Position numbers and translations under genes: made by a program
In this document: positions 32,996-44,200 of the stretch, in pieces
How positions within the stretch are numbered: the stretch's first letter is position 1
Layout of the letters: each line of letters starts with the position of its first letter
From: DASRFA01 sp035651755
Lineage (GTDB): Bacteria > Desulfobacterota > Binatia > UBA12015
NCBI GenBank assembly: GCA_035651755.1
Contig: DASRFA010000043.1
Coordinates: 205,306-269,305 of the forward strand
Direction of reading: 5' to 3'
Length of the DNA stretch: 64,000 bases
Notes under the pieces: generated by a model
Told to the model about the DNA's origin: nothing
What the model saw: only the letters and a program-made list of their open reading frames with translations
Databases searched by the model: none

Positions 32996-35974
32996 TTGTC
33001 GGCCTCGGATTTCGTGAACCGCGAGAACGCGGACCTGATCGACGAGATGTATCGCCGGTACGCGCGCGACCCCGGCTCGGTCGAGCCGGAGTGGCGCGCG
33101 TTCTTCGACGGCCTGGAGCTCGGCCTGAGCGCCCGCGACGGCGGCGGACCGCCCGGCGCGATCGCATCGGAGCCCGGCGCGACCACGACCGCCGCGGCCC
33201 CGCCGCTCGCCGAAGAGTACCGCGCCAAGACGTCCGGCCTCGTGAACGCCTATCGCGACCTCGGCCACCTGCTCGCGGACGTGAACCCGCTCGCTCCGCC
33301 GCCGAAGGACCATCCGCTGCTCGACCTCTCGCAGTACGCGCTCGGCGAGGAGGACCTCGATCGGCCGTGCGATCCGGGCGGCTTCCACGGCGCGCCGCCG
33401 CCGACGCTCCGCGCGCTGCTGCAGGCGCTCCGCAATACCTATTGCCGGACCCTCGGCGTCGAGTACTTCGGCCTCCGCGATCCCGAAGAGCGCGCGTGGC
33501 TCGAGGAGCGCATGGAGCCGGCGCGCAACGCACCGTCGCTCGAGCGCGCGGATCGCCTACGGGTCTACTCGAAGCTGGTCGAGGGGGAGAGCTTCGAGCA
33601 GTTCCTGCACGTCAAGTTCCCCGGCCAGAAGCGCTTCTCGCTCGAGGGCGGCGAGACCGTGATCCCGATGCTCGACGCGCTCGTCGAGGGCGCGGCCGAT
33701 GAGGCCGTCGACCAGATCGTCCTCGGCATGGCGCATCGCGGCCGCCTGAACGTCCTCGCGAACGTCGTCCGCAAGCCCTACGAGATGATCTTCGCCGAGT
33801 TCGAGGGGTCGACGCTCCCCGACTGGGTCCAGGGCGACGGCGACGTCAAGTACCACCAGGGCTACTCGCGCGACCACCACGCCCGGAACGGCCGGACCGT
33901 GCACGTCTCGCTGACCCCGAACCCGAGCCACCTCGAGCTCGTGAACCCGGTGGTCGAGGGCAAGGTCCGCGCGAAGCAGAACCAGCTCGGCGACCACGAT
34001 CGCAACCGCGTGATGCCGATCCTGCTGCACGGCGATGCGTCCTTCATCGGCCAGGGGATCGTGCCGGAGACGCTGCTCCTGACGCACCTGCCCGGCTTCT
34101 TCACCGGCGGCACCGTGCACATCGTGATCAACAACCAGGTCGGGTTCACGACCCCGCCCGAGGCCTACCGGCCGACGCGCTACTGCACCGACATCGCGCG
34201 CATCATCGAGTGCCCGGTCTTCCACGTGAACGGCGACGATCCGGAGATGGCGCTCCACGCGATCGACCTGGCACTCGGCTTCCGCCAGCGCTTCAAGCGC
34301 GACGTCGTGATCGATCTCCTCTGCTACCGGAAGCACGGCCACAACGAGGCCGACGAGCCGACCTTCACGCAGCCGGTCATGTACAAGCGGATCGCCGACC
34401 ACCCGGGCGTCCGCGCGCTGTACGCGGCGAAGCTCCTCCGCGAGGGCGTCGCGACCGAGGCCGAGCTCGACGCGATCAAGAAGGACGTGCTCGAGATCTT
34501 CGACCTCGCCCTCCAGTACGCGCGCGACTTCCGGCCGCGCCAGGAGGTCTTCAGCTTCGGCGACGCGTGGAGCGGCCTCGGGCCCGCCGGCACCGAGCGC
34601 TCGACCGCGACGAACGTCGAGCGCCCGCTCCTTCTCGCGATCTCCGAGCGCGCCGCCGCCGTCCCGCCGGGCTTCCGCGTGCACCCCAAGGTTCAGAAGC
34701 AGTACGAGGCGCGCGTCGAGATGGTGAAGCGCGGCACCGGCATCGACTGGGGGTGCGCGGAGATGCTCGCGCTCGGCGCGCTCCTCCTCGAGGGCACGCC
34801 CGTCCGCATGTGCGGCGAGGACACCGGCCGCGGCACGTTCAGCCATCGCCACGCCGTCCTGCACGACCAGGAGAACGGGACGACGCACGTGCCGCTGAAC
34901 TCGATCGCGGGACCGGGCGAGTCGCAGGCGAGCTTCGAGGTCGTCGACAGCATGCTGTCGGAGGAGGCGGTGCTCGGCTTCGAGTACGGCTTCTCGTCCG
35001 CGGCGCCGCACACGCTCACGATCTGGGAGGCGCAGTTCGGCGACTTCGCGAACGGCGCCCAGGCGATCGTCGACACCTTCATCGCGGCCGCCGAGTCGAA
35101 GTGGCAGCGGGCGAGCGGCCTCGTCCTCTACCTGCCGCACGGCTACGAGGGCCAGGGCCCCGAGCACTCGAGCGCCCGTCTCGAGCGCTGGCTGCAGCTT
35201 TGCGCCGACGACAACCTCCAGGTCGTCTACCCGACGACCGCCGGGCAGCTGTTCCACCTGCTGCGCCGGCAGATGCGGCGGCCCTTCCGGAAGCCGCTCG
35301 TCGTGATGACGCCGAAGAGCCTGCTGCGCTTCGCCCCCGCGACCTCCGCGGTCGAGGAGCTCGCCCAGGGAGCGTTCCAGCCGGTCCTTCCGGACCCGGT
35401 CGCGCTCGACGTCGCGGGCGTGACCGCCGTCGCGCTCTGCTCCGGAAAGGTCTTCTACGACCTCGCCAAGGCGCGCCAGGATCGCGCGGACCTCCGGGTC
35501 GCGCTCGTCCGCGTCGAGGAGCTCTATCCGCTTCCCGAGCGCGAGATCCGCGCCGCGCTCGAAGCGTACCCGCAGGCGCGCGACGTCGTGTGGGTGCAGG
35601 AGGAGCCCCGCAACATGGGCGCGTGGACGTACGTGCACGAGCGCCTGCCCGCGCTCCTCGGCCCGGCGCGGGCGCTCCGCTACGCCGGTCGCGACGAGGC
35701 CGCGAGCCCCGCGACCGGCTCCTACCGCCTGCACGCGAAGGAGCAGGCCGCGCTCGTGGCCGCGGTCTTCGACGGCGCGCCGCCCGCGCCCGCCGACGTC
35801 GCGGACGAGGACGCCGAGAACGGCGCGCGCCGCGGCGGGGCCGCGCGCCCGGCGCAGGAGCCGGCCGTCGCCGCGCTCGCCGGTGCGGGCGCGTCGGCCG
35901 GCGGCACGATCGCTTCGTCGCCGCGCCGGCTCTCCGCGAAGGCCGGCGCCTCGCGCTCCGGCGGCGGCCGCTGA
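32996..35974 (+). CDS. sucA: 2-oxoglutarate dehydrogenase E1 component
   Basis: Thiamine-diphosphate-dependent decarboxylase of the TCA cycle, homodimeric core of the OGDH complex (992 residues). The N-terminal E2-binding peptide (FVNRENADLIDEMYRRYARDP) is present. Catalytic-region landmarks include MAHRGRLNVLANV (about residues 244-256), HGDASFIGQG, VNGDDPE and YRKHGHNEADEP (the ThDP- and Mg-binding stretch), and the C-terminal HEQGPEHSSAR-like segment (GYEGQGPEHSSARLERWLQL). The start is a TTG, supported by a strong AGGGGGAAGGG box just upstream. The last about 65 residues are an extra Ala/Gly/Arg-rich tail not usual in the family. First gene of sucA-sucB-lpd. Confidence 0.96.
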   Translation: MSASDFVNRENADLIDEMYRRYARDPGSVEPEWRAFFDGLELGLSARDGGGPPGAIASEPGATTTAAAPPLAEEYRAKTSGLVNAYRDLGHLLADVNPLAPPPKDHPLLDLSQYALGEEDLDRPCDPGGFHGAPPPTLRALLQALRNTYCRTLGVEYFGLRDPEERAWLEERMEPARNAPSLERADRLRVYSKLVEGESFEQFLHVKFPGQKRFSLEGGETVIPMLDALVEGAADEAVDQIVLGMAHRGRLNVLANVVRKPYEMIFAEFEGSTLPDWVQGDGDVKYHQGYSRDHHARNGRTVHVSLTPNPSHLELVNPVVEGKVRAKQNQLGDHDRNRVMPILLHGDASFIGQGIVPETLLLTHLPGFFTGGTVHIVINNQVGFTTPPEAYRPTRYCTDIARIIECPVFHVNGDDPEMALHAIDLALGFRQRFKRDVVIDLLCYRKHGHNEADEPTFTQPVMYKRIADHPGVRALYAAKLLREGVATEAELDAIKKDVLEIFDLALQYARDFRPRQEVFSFGDAWSGLGPAGTERSTATNVERPLLLAISERAAAVPPGFRVHPKVQKQYEARVEMVKRGTGIDWGCAEMLALGALLLEGTPVRMCGEDTGRGTFSHRHAVLHDQENGTTHVPLNSIAGPGESQASFEVVDSMLSEEAVLGFEYGFSSAAPHTLTIWEAQFGDFANGAQAIVDTFIAAAESKWQRASGLVLYLPHGYEGQGPEHSSARLERWLQLCADDNLQVVYPTTAGQLFHLLRRQMRRPFRKPLVVMTPKSLLRFAPATSAVEELAQGAFQPVLPDPVALDVAGVTAVALCSGKVFYDLAKARQDRADLRVALVRVEELYPLPEREIRAALEAYPQARDVVWVQEEPRNMGAWTYVHERLPALLGPARALRYAGRDEAASPATGSYRLHAKEQAALVAAVFDGAPPAPADVADEDAENGARRGGAARPAQEPAVAALAGAGASAGGTIASSPRRLSAKAGASRSGGGR

Positions 35975-35993
35975 TCGGCGAAGAGGGGCGGCC

Positions 35994-37448
<1,455 letters not shown>

Positions 37449-37453
37449 GCGGC

Positions 37454-38881
37454 GTGGCGATCCAGCGGGCACCGGGCGCGGAGGAGTCCGCCTACGACCT
37501 GATCGTGATCGGGTCGGGGCCGGGCGGCTACGTCGCCGCGATCCGCGCCGCGCAGCTCGGCATGCGGACGGCGTGCATCGAGAAGGACGCGTCGCTCGGC
37601 GGGACGTGCCTCAACGTCGGGTGCATCCCGAGCAAGGCGATGCTCACGTCGAGCGAGCACTACGATTTCGCGCAGAAGCACTTCGCCGAGCACGGCGTGA
37701 AGGTCGAGGGCCTCTCCGTCGACCTGCCCGCGATGATGAAGCGGAAGGAGCGCGTCGTGACCGCGCTCACGCGCGGGGTCGGGACTCTCTTCAAGAAGAA
37801 CGGGGTCGTGCCCGTGAACGGGCGCGCGCGCATCGTCGCGCCCGGACGCGTCGCGGTCGAGTCCAACGGCTCTCGGCGCGAGCTCACCGCGCCGCGCATC
37901 CTGGTCGCGACCGGCAGCGTTCCGATCGAGCTTCCCGGACTCCGCTTCGACGGGAAGCGCATCGTCGACTCGACCGCCGCCCTCGAGCTTCCCGCGGTGC
38001 CGCGCGCGATGGTCGTCGTCGGCGCGGGCGCGATCGGCCTCGAGCTCGGGTCGGTGTGGCGCCGGCTCGGCGCGAAGGTGACCGTCGTCGAGCTGACGCC
38101 GGGCTGCGTGCCCGGCATGGATCGCGAGATGGCGAAGCTCCTCGAGCGGTCGCTCCGCGGTCAGGGGCTGACGTTCCGCTTCGAGACGCGCGTCGAGTCG
38201 GCCGAGGCCGGAACGGACGGCGTCGCGCTGACGGTCGTCGACAAGGCGGGCGCCAGGAGCTCGCTCGCGGCCGACGTCGTGCTGGTCGCGGTCGGCCGGC
38301 GCGCCTACTCGGAGGGCGTGGGCCTCGACGACGCCGGCGTGAAGAAGGACGAGCGCGGCCGCGTCGTCGTCGGCGAGCACTGGGAGACGAGCGTTCCCGG
38401 CGTGTTCGCGATCGGCGACGTCATCCCGGGCGCGATGCTCGCGCACAAGGCGGAGGACGAGGGCGTCGCGGCGACCGAGCGCATGGCCGGAAAGGCCGGC
38501 CACGTGAACTACGACGCGATCCCGAACGTCGTCTACACCTGGCCCGAGCTCGCGAGCGTCGGCTGGACCGAGGAGCAGTGCGCGCTGCGGGAGCTACCCG
38601 TCAAGATCGGCAAGGTCCCGTTCATCGCGAACCCGCGCGCGAAGACGATGGGCGAGACCGACGGCACCGTGAAGATCATCGCCGACGCCCGCACGGACCG
38701 GATCGTCGGCGCGCACATCCTCGGACCGCAGGCGTCCGACCTCATCGCGGAGCTCACGCTCGCGATCGAGATGGGCGCCGCGAGCGAGGACGTCGCGCGC
38801 ACGTGCCACGCGCACCCGACGCTGCCGGAGGCGGTGAAGGAAGCATCGCTCGCGGTCCTCGGGCGCACGATCAACGTCTAG
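37454..38881 (+). CDS. lpd: Dihydrolipoyl dehydrogenase (E3)
   Basis: FAD-dependent disulphide oxidoreductase that reoxidises lipoamide for the OGDH complex, and possibly for other 2-oxoacid dehydrogenases. At 475 residues it has the expected length. The FAD-binding GSGPGGYVAAIRAAQLG start, the redox pair Cys52/Cys57 in GTCLNVGCIPSK, the NAD-binding GAGAIGLELGSVW, the second FAD contact FAIGDVIPG and the C-terminal His454/Glu459 in HAHPTLPEAV are all present, so it should be active. The GTG start follows the sucB stop by 5 bases. The stop is directly abutted by the fold-back element starting at 38882. Confidence 0.97.
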   Translation: MAIQRAPGAEESAYDLIVIGSGPGGYVAAIRAAQLGMRTACIEKDASLGGTCLNVGCIPSKAMLTSSEHYDFAQKHFAEHGVKVEGLSVDLPAMMKRKERVVTALTRGVGTLFKKNGVVPVNGRARIVAPGRVAVESNGSRRELTAPRILVATGSVPIELPGLRFDGKRIVDSTAALELPAVPRAMVVVGAGAIGLELGSVWRRLGAKVTVVELTPGCVPGMDREMAKLLERSLRGQGLTFRFETRVESAEAGTDGVALTVVDKAGARSSLAADVVLVAVGRRAYSEGVGLDDAGVKKDERGRVVVGEHWETSVPGVFAIGDVIPGAMLAHKAEDEGVAATERMAGKAGHVNYDAIPNVVYTWPELASVGWTEEQCALRELPVKIGKVPFIANPRAKTMGETDGTVKIIADARTDRIVGAHILGPQASDLIAELTLAIEMGAASEDVARTCHAHPTLPEAVKEASLAVLGRTINV

Positions 38882-39043
38882 GAGTCTGTCCGAGTAAGGA
38901 CTCGGAGCGAGAAGCGCGAGGCGCCGCGAGCGCAAGGCGCCGAGCCCGAAGGCGTATCCACTGTGATACGTCGAGGGCGCGGCAACGCGGCGATCGCGGA
39001 TGCATCGCGCTTCGCAGCCCGATGCCCTTACTCGGACCGACTC
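38882..39043. repeat. 162-bp imperfect palindrome (MITE/REP-like fold-back element)
   Basis: The termini are 18-bp inverted repeats with one mismatch (38882-38899, GAGTCTGTCCGAGTAAGG, against 39026-39043). The two about 80-base arms between them remain imperfectly complementary along their length. Matching blocks include AAGCGCGA in both arms and a central hairpin GTATC-CACTGT-GATAC at about 38954-38969. It starts one base after the lpd stop codon, and its right end contains the stop of the convergent acetyltransferase. It carries no gene. It may be a non-autonomous mobile repeat that now serves as a bidirectional terminator. Confidence 0.8.
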
Positions 39044-39543
39044 CGACGCACACCCGACCGCCGTACCGGGTCGCTGGCGGCCGCGAGCTCGATCTCGAGG
39101 ACCGGCAGCGTGCGACCGGGCGGCGTCGACGCCACCTCGCCCACGCGGCGCGCTCCCATCCGGCGATAGAACGCCTCGGCGTTCGGATCGGACGCGATCC
39201 GGAGCACCGATCCGCCGAGCGAGCTCGCAGTCGCGACGGCGTGCCGGAGAAGCGCGGCCCCGACGCCGGCGCCCATTTGCGGAGGGTCGACCCAGAGGTG
39301 ATCGAGCTCGAAGACGTCGCCTTCGCGCGTGAGCCCGTAGAACCCGAGGATCGCCTCGCCAGCGGTCGCGCAGTACACGGGGTCGCGCTCGACGGCGTCG
39401 GGCGCGACCGTCAGGTCGCGGCGCCAGAGCTCGATGAGCGACTCGTCGTATCCCCAGTGGCGCTTCGCCGCGAAGGCGACGCGCGTGAGCTCGCTCGCAT
39501 CCTCGGCGCACGCTCGGCGGATCGCCCGGCGCGACTCGGTCAT
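39028..39543 (-). CDS. GNAT family N-acetyltransferase
   Basis: A 171-residue GNAT enzyme. It shows the N-terminal IRRACAEDASELTRVAF strand-helix, the central VFELDHLWVDPPQMGAGVG and ALLRHAVATA acetyl-CoA motif (motif A, about residues 83-105), and the motif B end AEAFYRRMGARRVGEV. The final about 15 residues (after LEIELAA) are Arg/Ser-rich. They are encoded up to and inside the terminal repeat of the 162-bp element, whose TTACTC supplies the stop, so the natural C-terminus may have been altered by the insertion. The ATG at 39543 is preferred. The substrate is unknown. Confidence 0.85.
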   Translation of the reverse strand: MTESRRAIRRACAEDASELTRVAFAAKRHWGYDESLIELWRRDLTVAPDAVERDPVYCATAGEAILGFYGLTREGDVFELDHLWVDPPQMGAGVGAALLRHAVATASSLGGSVLRIASDPNAEAFYRRMGARRVGEVASTPPGRTLPVLEIELAAASDPVRRSGVRRSRSE

Positions 39544-39615
39544 GCCGCGCAGCATGCCCGTTCCGGCGCGCCGTCGCGACTTGCGGAATCCCGACCGCCG
39601 CGGCCATGAAGCGAC

Positions 39616-40716
39616 ATGGCGAACGACGCGACGGGGACGCTCGGGGCCGCGGTGGTCGGAACCGGGTTCGGTTGCTTGACGCACCTGCGCGCGCTCCGCG
39701 CCGCGGGGTTCCGGGTCGAGGCGCTGGTCGGGCGGAACTTCCTCCGGACGACGGAGCGGGCGAAGCGATTCGGCGTGCCGCGCGCGTGCACGACGCTCGA
39801 GGACGCTCTCGCGCTGCCCGAGGTCGACGCGGTGACGGTCGCGACGCCGCCGTTCGCTCACGCGCCGGTCGTGCACGCGGCGGTCGCCGCCGGGAAGCAC
39901 GTGCTCTGCGAGAAGCCGTTCGCGCGCGACGCGACCGAGGCGCGCGCCCTGCTCGACGCGGCGACCGCCGCCGGCGTCGTCCACCTGCTCGGGACCGAGT
40001 TCCGCTTCGCGACCGCGCAGGCGCTCTCGGCGCGCGCGATCGCCGAGGGGGCGATCGGCGAGCCGCGCCTCGTCACCCTCATGCTCCACGTGCCGATGCT
40101 CGCGCATCGGAGCGCAGAGGTGCCCGACTGGTGGTCCGACCGCGGCCAGGGCGGGGGGTGGCTCGGCGCGCACGGATCGCACCTGATCGACCAGGTCCGC
40201 CACACGCTCGGGGAGTTCGAGGGCGTGAGCGCGAGCCTGCAGCACGTTTCGGAGAAGGACTGGTCGGCGGAGGACACGTACACCGTCCACTTCCGGTTGG
40301 TGACGGGCGTCGCCGGCGTCCTGCAGAGCTCGGCCAGCCTCTGGGGGCGGTTCATGGCGTGCACCCAGATCGCCGGCAGCCGCGGGACGCTCTGGCTCGA
40401 GGGCGACGAGGTCTGGGTCGCGGACGAAGGAGGCGCGCGCCGCCTGCCGGTCCCCGAAGACCTCGCGCTGGGAGCGCCCGAGCCCCCGCCGTCGGACGGC
40501 ATGACGACGGCGTACGACATGATGCACATGACCGGCATCGACTTCCCGCCGTACGTGCGGCTCTGCGAGCGCTTCCGCGATCTGATCCTCGGGCGCCCGA
40601 TCCCGAAGGACCCCGCGCCGGCGACGTTCGCCGACGGCGTCGCGGGCATGGAGGTCATCGACGCGATCCGGGATTCTTCGGACGAGCGCCGCTGGGTCGC
40701 GGTCGGCGGCCGCTGA
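39616..40716 (+). CDS. Gfo/Idh/MocA family oxidoreductase
   Basis: NAD(P)-dependent sugar or alcohol dehydrogenase-like enzyme, 366 residues. The N-terminal Rossmann motif is GAAVVGTGFGCLTHLRAL, and VTVATPPFAH marks the cofactor edge. The family-defining catalytic Lys is Lys100 in CEKPF. The C-terminal alpha/beta domain contains GAHGSHLIDQVRHTLG (about residues 184-199), including the His expected to help substrate binding. There is no signal sequence, so it is cytoplasmic. The substrate is unknown. It begins about 70 bases from the divergent acetyltransferase and converges on the GFA protein, with 8 bases between stops. Confidence 0.9.
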   Translation: MANDATGTLGAAVVGTGFGCLTHLRALRAAGFRVEALVGRNFLRTTERAKRFGVPRACTTLEDALALPEVDAVTVATPPFAHAPVVHAAVAAGKHVLCEKPFARDATEARALLDAATAAGVVHLLGTEFRFATAQALSARAIAEGAIGEPRLVTLMLHVPMLAHRSAEVPDWWSDRGQGGGWLGAHGSHLIDQVRHTLGEFEGVSASLQHVSEKDWSAEDTYTVHFRLVTGVAGVLQSSASLWGRFMACTQIAGSRGTLWLEGDEVWVADEGGARRLPVPEDLALGAPEPPPSDGMTTAYDMMHMTGIDFPPYVRLCERFRDLILGRPIPKDPAPATFADGVAGMEVIDAIRDSSDERRWVAVGGR

Positions 40717-40724
40717 GCGGCGCG

Positions 40725-41141
40725 TCAGGCGGTCTCGTCGGTCGGCGGGACGACGCCCTCCGGGTACTGCGGCAGCACGTCTGCGATCTCGTACCACGGC
40801 GCCTTCGATGCGACCCAGAAGTGGGCGAGCGCACGGCGCCCCGGGTCGCCGTCGAGGGTGCCGAGGCGAAACCGGAGCGACCCGGGCTCCGCATCGGTCC
40901 GGCTGTAGAGGGGCGAGCCGCAGCGGCGGCAGAACGCCCGGAGCTTCCCGGGCGACGACTCGTACTCCGTGATCGAGTCACGGCCGCCGAGCCACCCGAC
41001 CGTCTCGACTCGCACGGAGACGTTGGCGCCGAACGCCGAGCCCGACGCCCGCTGGCACATCTTGCAATGGCAGTAGGCCAGCGGCCCGATCTTCCCCCGC
41101 AGGTCGTAACGCACGGTGCCGCACAGACACGCTCCGGTCAT
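40725..41141 (-). CDS. GFA (CENP-V/glutathione-dependent formaldehyde-activating) family protein
   Basis: A small 138-residue zinc protein. Cys ligands are visible in the order CLCGTVRY (residues 5-12), CHCKMCQRASG (about 35-45) and CRRCGSPLYS (about 92-101), the typical GFA arrangement of two zinc sites. Despite the family name, most members have no shown formaldehyde activity, so no reaction is assigned. A single gene, convergent with the Gfo/Idh oxidoreductase. It begins about 130 bases from the divergent large secreted protein. Confidence 0.9.
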   Translation of the reverse strand: MTGACLCGTVRYDLRGKIGPLAYCHCKMCQRASGSAFGANVSVRVETVGWLGGRDSITEYESSPGKLRAFCRRCGSPLYSRTDAEPGSLRFRLGTLDGDPGRRALAHFWVASKAPWYEIADVLPQYPEGVVPPTDETA

Positions 41142-41272
41142 GACGGATCCCTCCCGCGCCCGTTCGCGCCATCTTGTGCCAATACCGAAGCGCGTGATAG
41201 CGCCGGGCCTCTAGCGGCGCTCCCCTCCGCCGGAACGATCGGGGAACGAGCCGCCGCGCACGGAGGTACCCG

Positions 41273-44200
41273 ATGACCCGACGACTCCCGCGCGGTCCGC
41301 TCGCCGCTCTCGCCGCCGCCGCCATCGCCGTGTTCGGCGCATCGCGCGCCGGCGCGCAGTCGTTCGTGAACTTCGAGTCGGGCCAGGTGCGGCCCCTCGC
41401 CCTCTCGCCCGACGGCACGCGGCTCTTCGCGGCGAACACGCCCGACAACCGGCTCGAGATCTTCACGGTCGGGGCGGGCGGCGCGCTGACGCACGTGGGC
41501 TCCGTGCCCGTCGGTTTGGAGCCGGTCGCGGTCGCGGCGCGGAGCGACGGCGAGGTCTGGGTGGTCAACCACCTCTCCGACAGCGTCAGCATCGTGGACG
41601 TGAGCTCGTCGCCGCCGCACGTCGTCCGGACGCTCCTCGTCGGCGACGAGCCGCGCGACATCGTCTTCGCGGGAGCGGCGCGCGATCGCGCGTTCATCAC
41701 CGCCGCCCATCGCGGTCAGAACGGCGGCTTCGACCCGCAGCTCACGACCGAGGGCGTCGGCCGCGCCGACGTCTGGGTGTTCGACGCGAACGCGCTCGGG
41801 GCGTCGCTCGGCGGGACGCCGCTCACGCGCATCGTGCTCTTCGGCGACACGCCGCGCGCGCTCGCCGTCACGCCCGACGGCGCGTCCGTCTACGCCGCCG
41901 TCTTCGAGTCCGGCAACCAGACCACGACGCTGAACGAGGGCGTCGTGTGCGACGGCGGCGCGAGCGCCGCGCCGTGCAACGTCGGCGGCTTCACGATGCC
42001 GGGCGGCCTGCCCGCTCCCAACGTGAACGCGCAGGGCACGCAGCAGCCCGAGGTCGGGCTCATCGTGAAGTTCGATCCGATCTCCGGCCAGTGGCGCGAC
42101 GAGCTCGGCCGGAACTGGAACAACGGCGTGCGCTTCTCCCTCCCCGACCTCGACGTCTTCCGCATCGACGCGAACGCGAATCCGCCCGCGCAAGCCGCGA
42201 GCTTCGCGCACGTCGGCACGATCCTCTTCAACATGGCCGTCAACCCCGTGAGCGGCCGCGTGTACGTGACGAACACCGAGGCGCGGAACGAGGTCCGCTT
42301 CGAGGGGCCGGGCACGTTCTTCGGCAGCACGACCGTGCGGGGGCATCTGCACGAGGCGCGCATCACGGTGCTCGACGGCGCGAACGTCGTCCCGCGTCAT
42401 CTGAACAAGCACATCGACTACGGGACCGTGCCGAGCCCGGCCGGCACGAGCGCGAAGAGCCTCGCGACGCCGGTCGGCGTCGCGGTCTCGAGCGACGGGT
42501 CGACGCTCTGGGTCGCCGCCTTCGGGTCGAGCAAGCTCGGCGTGTTCTCGACCGCCGAGATCGAGGCCGACACGTTCGTCCCGAGCGCCTCGAACCACGT
42601 CGCGCTGAGCGGCGGCGGCCCGACGGGCATCGTGCTCGACGAGGCGCGCGGGCGCGCCTACGTCCTCACGCGCTTCGACAACTCGATCTCGGTCGTCGAC
42701 ACGTCGGCGCGCCAGGAGGTCGGCCACGTCGCGATCTATTCCCCGGAGCCGGCCGAGGTCGTCCTCGGCAGGCCGTTCCTCTACGACGCGGCGTTCACGT
42801 CGAGCAACGGCGAGGCGTCGTGCTCGAGCTGCCACGTCTTCGGCGACTTCGACAGCCTCGCGTGGGACCTCGGCAACCCGGACGACAACGTCCTGAACAA
42901 CCCGAACCCGATGCGCCTCATCTTCGGGCAGAACCCGGACTTCCACCCGCTGAAGGGGCCGATGACGACGCAGAGCCTGCGCGGCATGGCGAACCACGGC
43001 CCGATGCACTGGCGCGGCGACCGCACCGGCGGGAACGACCCGGGCGGCGACTCGCTCGACGAGGACGCCGCCTTCAAGAAGTTCAATCCCGCGTTCGTCG
43101 GCCTGGTCGGGCGCAGCTCACAGCTCTCCGCGCAGGACATGCAGGACTTCGCGGATTTCATCCTGACGGTCACGTACCCGCCCAACCCGATCCGCGCGCT
43201 CGACAACAGCTTGACGGCGACGCAGCAGGCGGGCCGCAACCTCTTCTTCGGCCGCAACACCGACACGTTCTTCAACTGCGACGGCTGCCACCGCCTCGAC
43301 CGCGCCGCGGGCTTCTTCGGAAGCGACGGCCTGTCCTCGTTCGAGAACGAGCCGCAGTTCTTCAAGATCGCGCACCTCCGGAACCTGTACCAGAAGGTCG
43401 GAATGTTCGGGATGGCGCAGGTGTCGTTCTTCGCCGCCGGCAACAACGGCAATACCGGCGACCAGGTGCGAGGCTTCGGCTTCCTGCACGACGGCAGCGT
43501 GGACACCACGGCGCGCTTCCACCGCGCGAGCGTCTTCAGCACGAACGACACCGAGGAGCAGCAGCTCGAGCAGTGGATGCTCGCGTTCGACTCGAACCTC
43601 TTCCCGATCGCGGGCCAGCAGATCACGCTCTCGTCGACGAACGCCGGCGTGGCGGGGACCCGCATCGACCTGCTCCTCGCGCGCGACGACGCCGGCGAGT
43701 GCGAGGTCGTCGTCAAAGGCAACTGGGGCGGGCAGCAGCGCGGCGCGGTCCGCACCGCCGCCGGCACGTTCCGCACGGATCGCGCCTCCGAGGCCCTCAT
43801 GACCGACGCCCAGGTCCGCACGCTCGCCGGAGCCGCCGGACAGGAGCTCACCTACACCTGCGTCCCGCCGGGCTCGGGGAATCGCATCGGCGTCGATCGC
43901 GACGAGGACGGCTTCCTCGACCGCGACGAGCTCGACGCCGGCAGCGATCCGGCGGACGGCTCCAGCATTCCTGCGGGCGCGACGCCGACGCCGACCCCGA
44001 TTCCGACGGCGACCCCGACGCCCACGCCGACGCCCACGCCGACGCGCACGCCCACCCCGACTCCGACGCCGAGCCCGACGCCCACGCCGACTCCCGTCCC
44101 GACGGCCACGCCGACGCCGACGCCGCCGCCGGTCATCCCGGTCGTCCGCATCCGCTCGACGAGCCTGACGCTGCTCGACGACGGAACCGTGCCGGTCGAC

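Noticed and set aside
43979..44131. CRISPR-like periodicity
   Set aside because: The repeats are hexamers in frame with Pro-Thr codons. There are no spacers and no cas genes.
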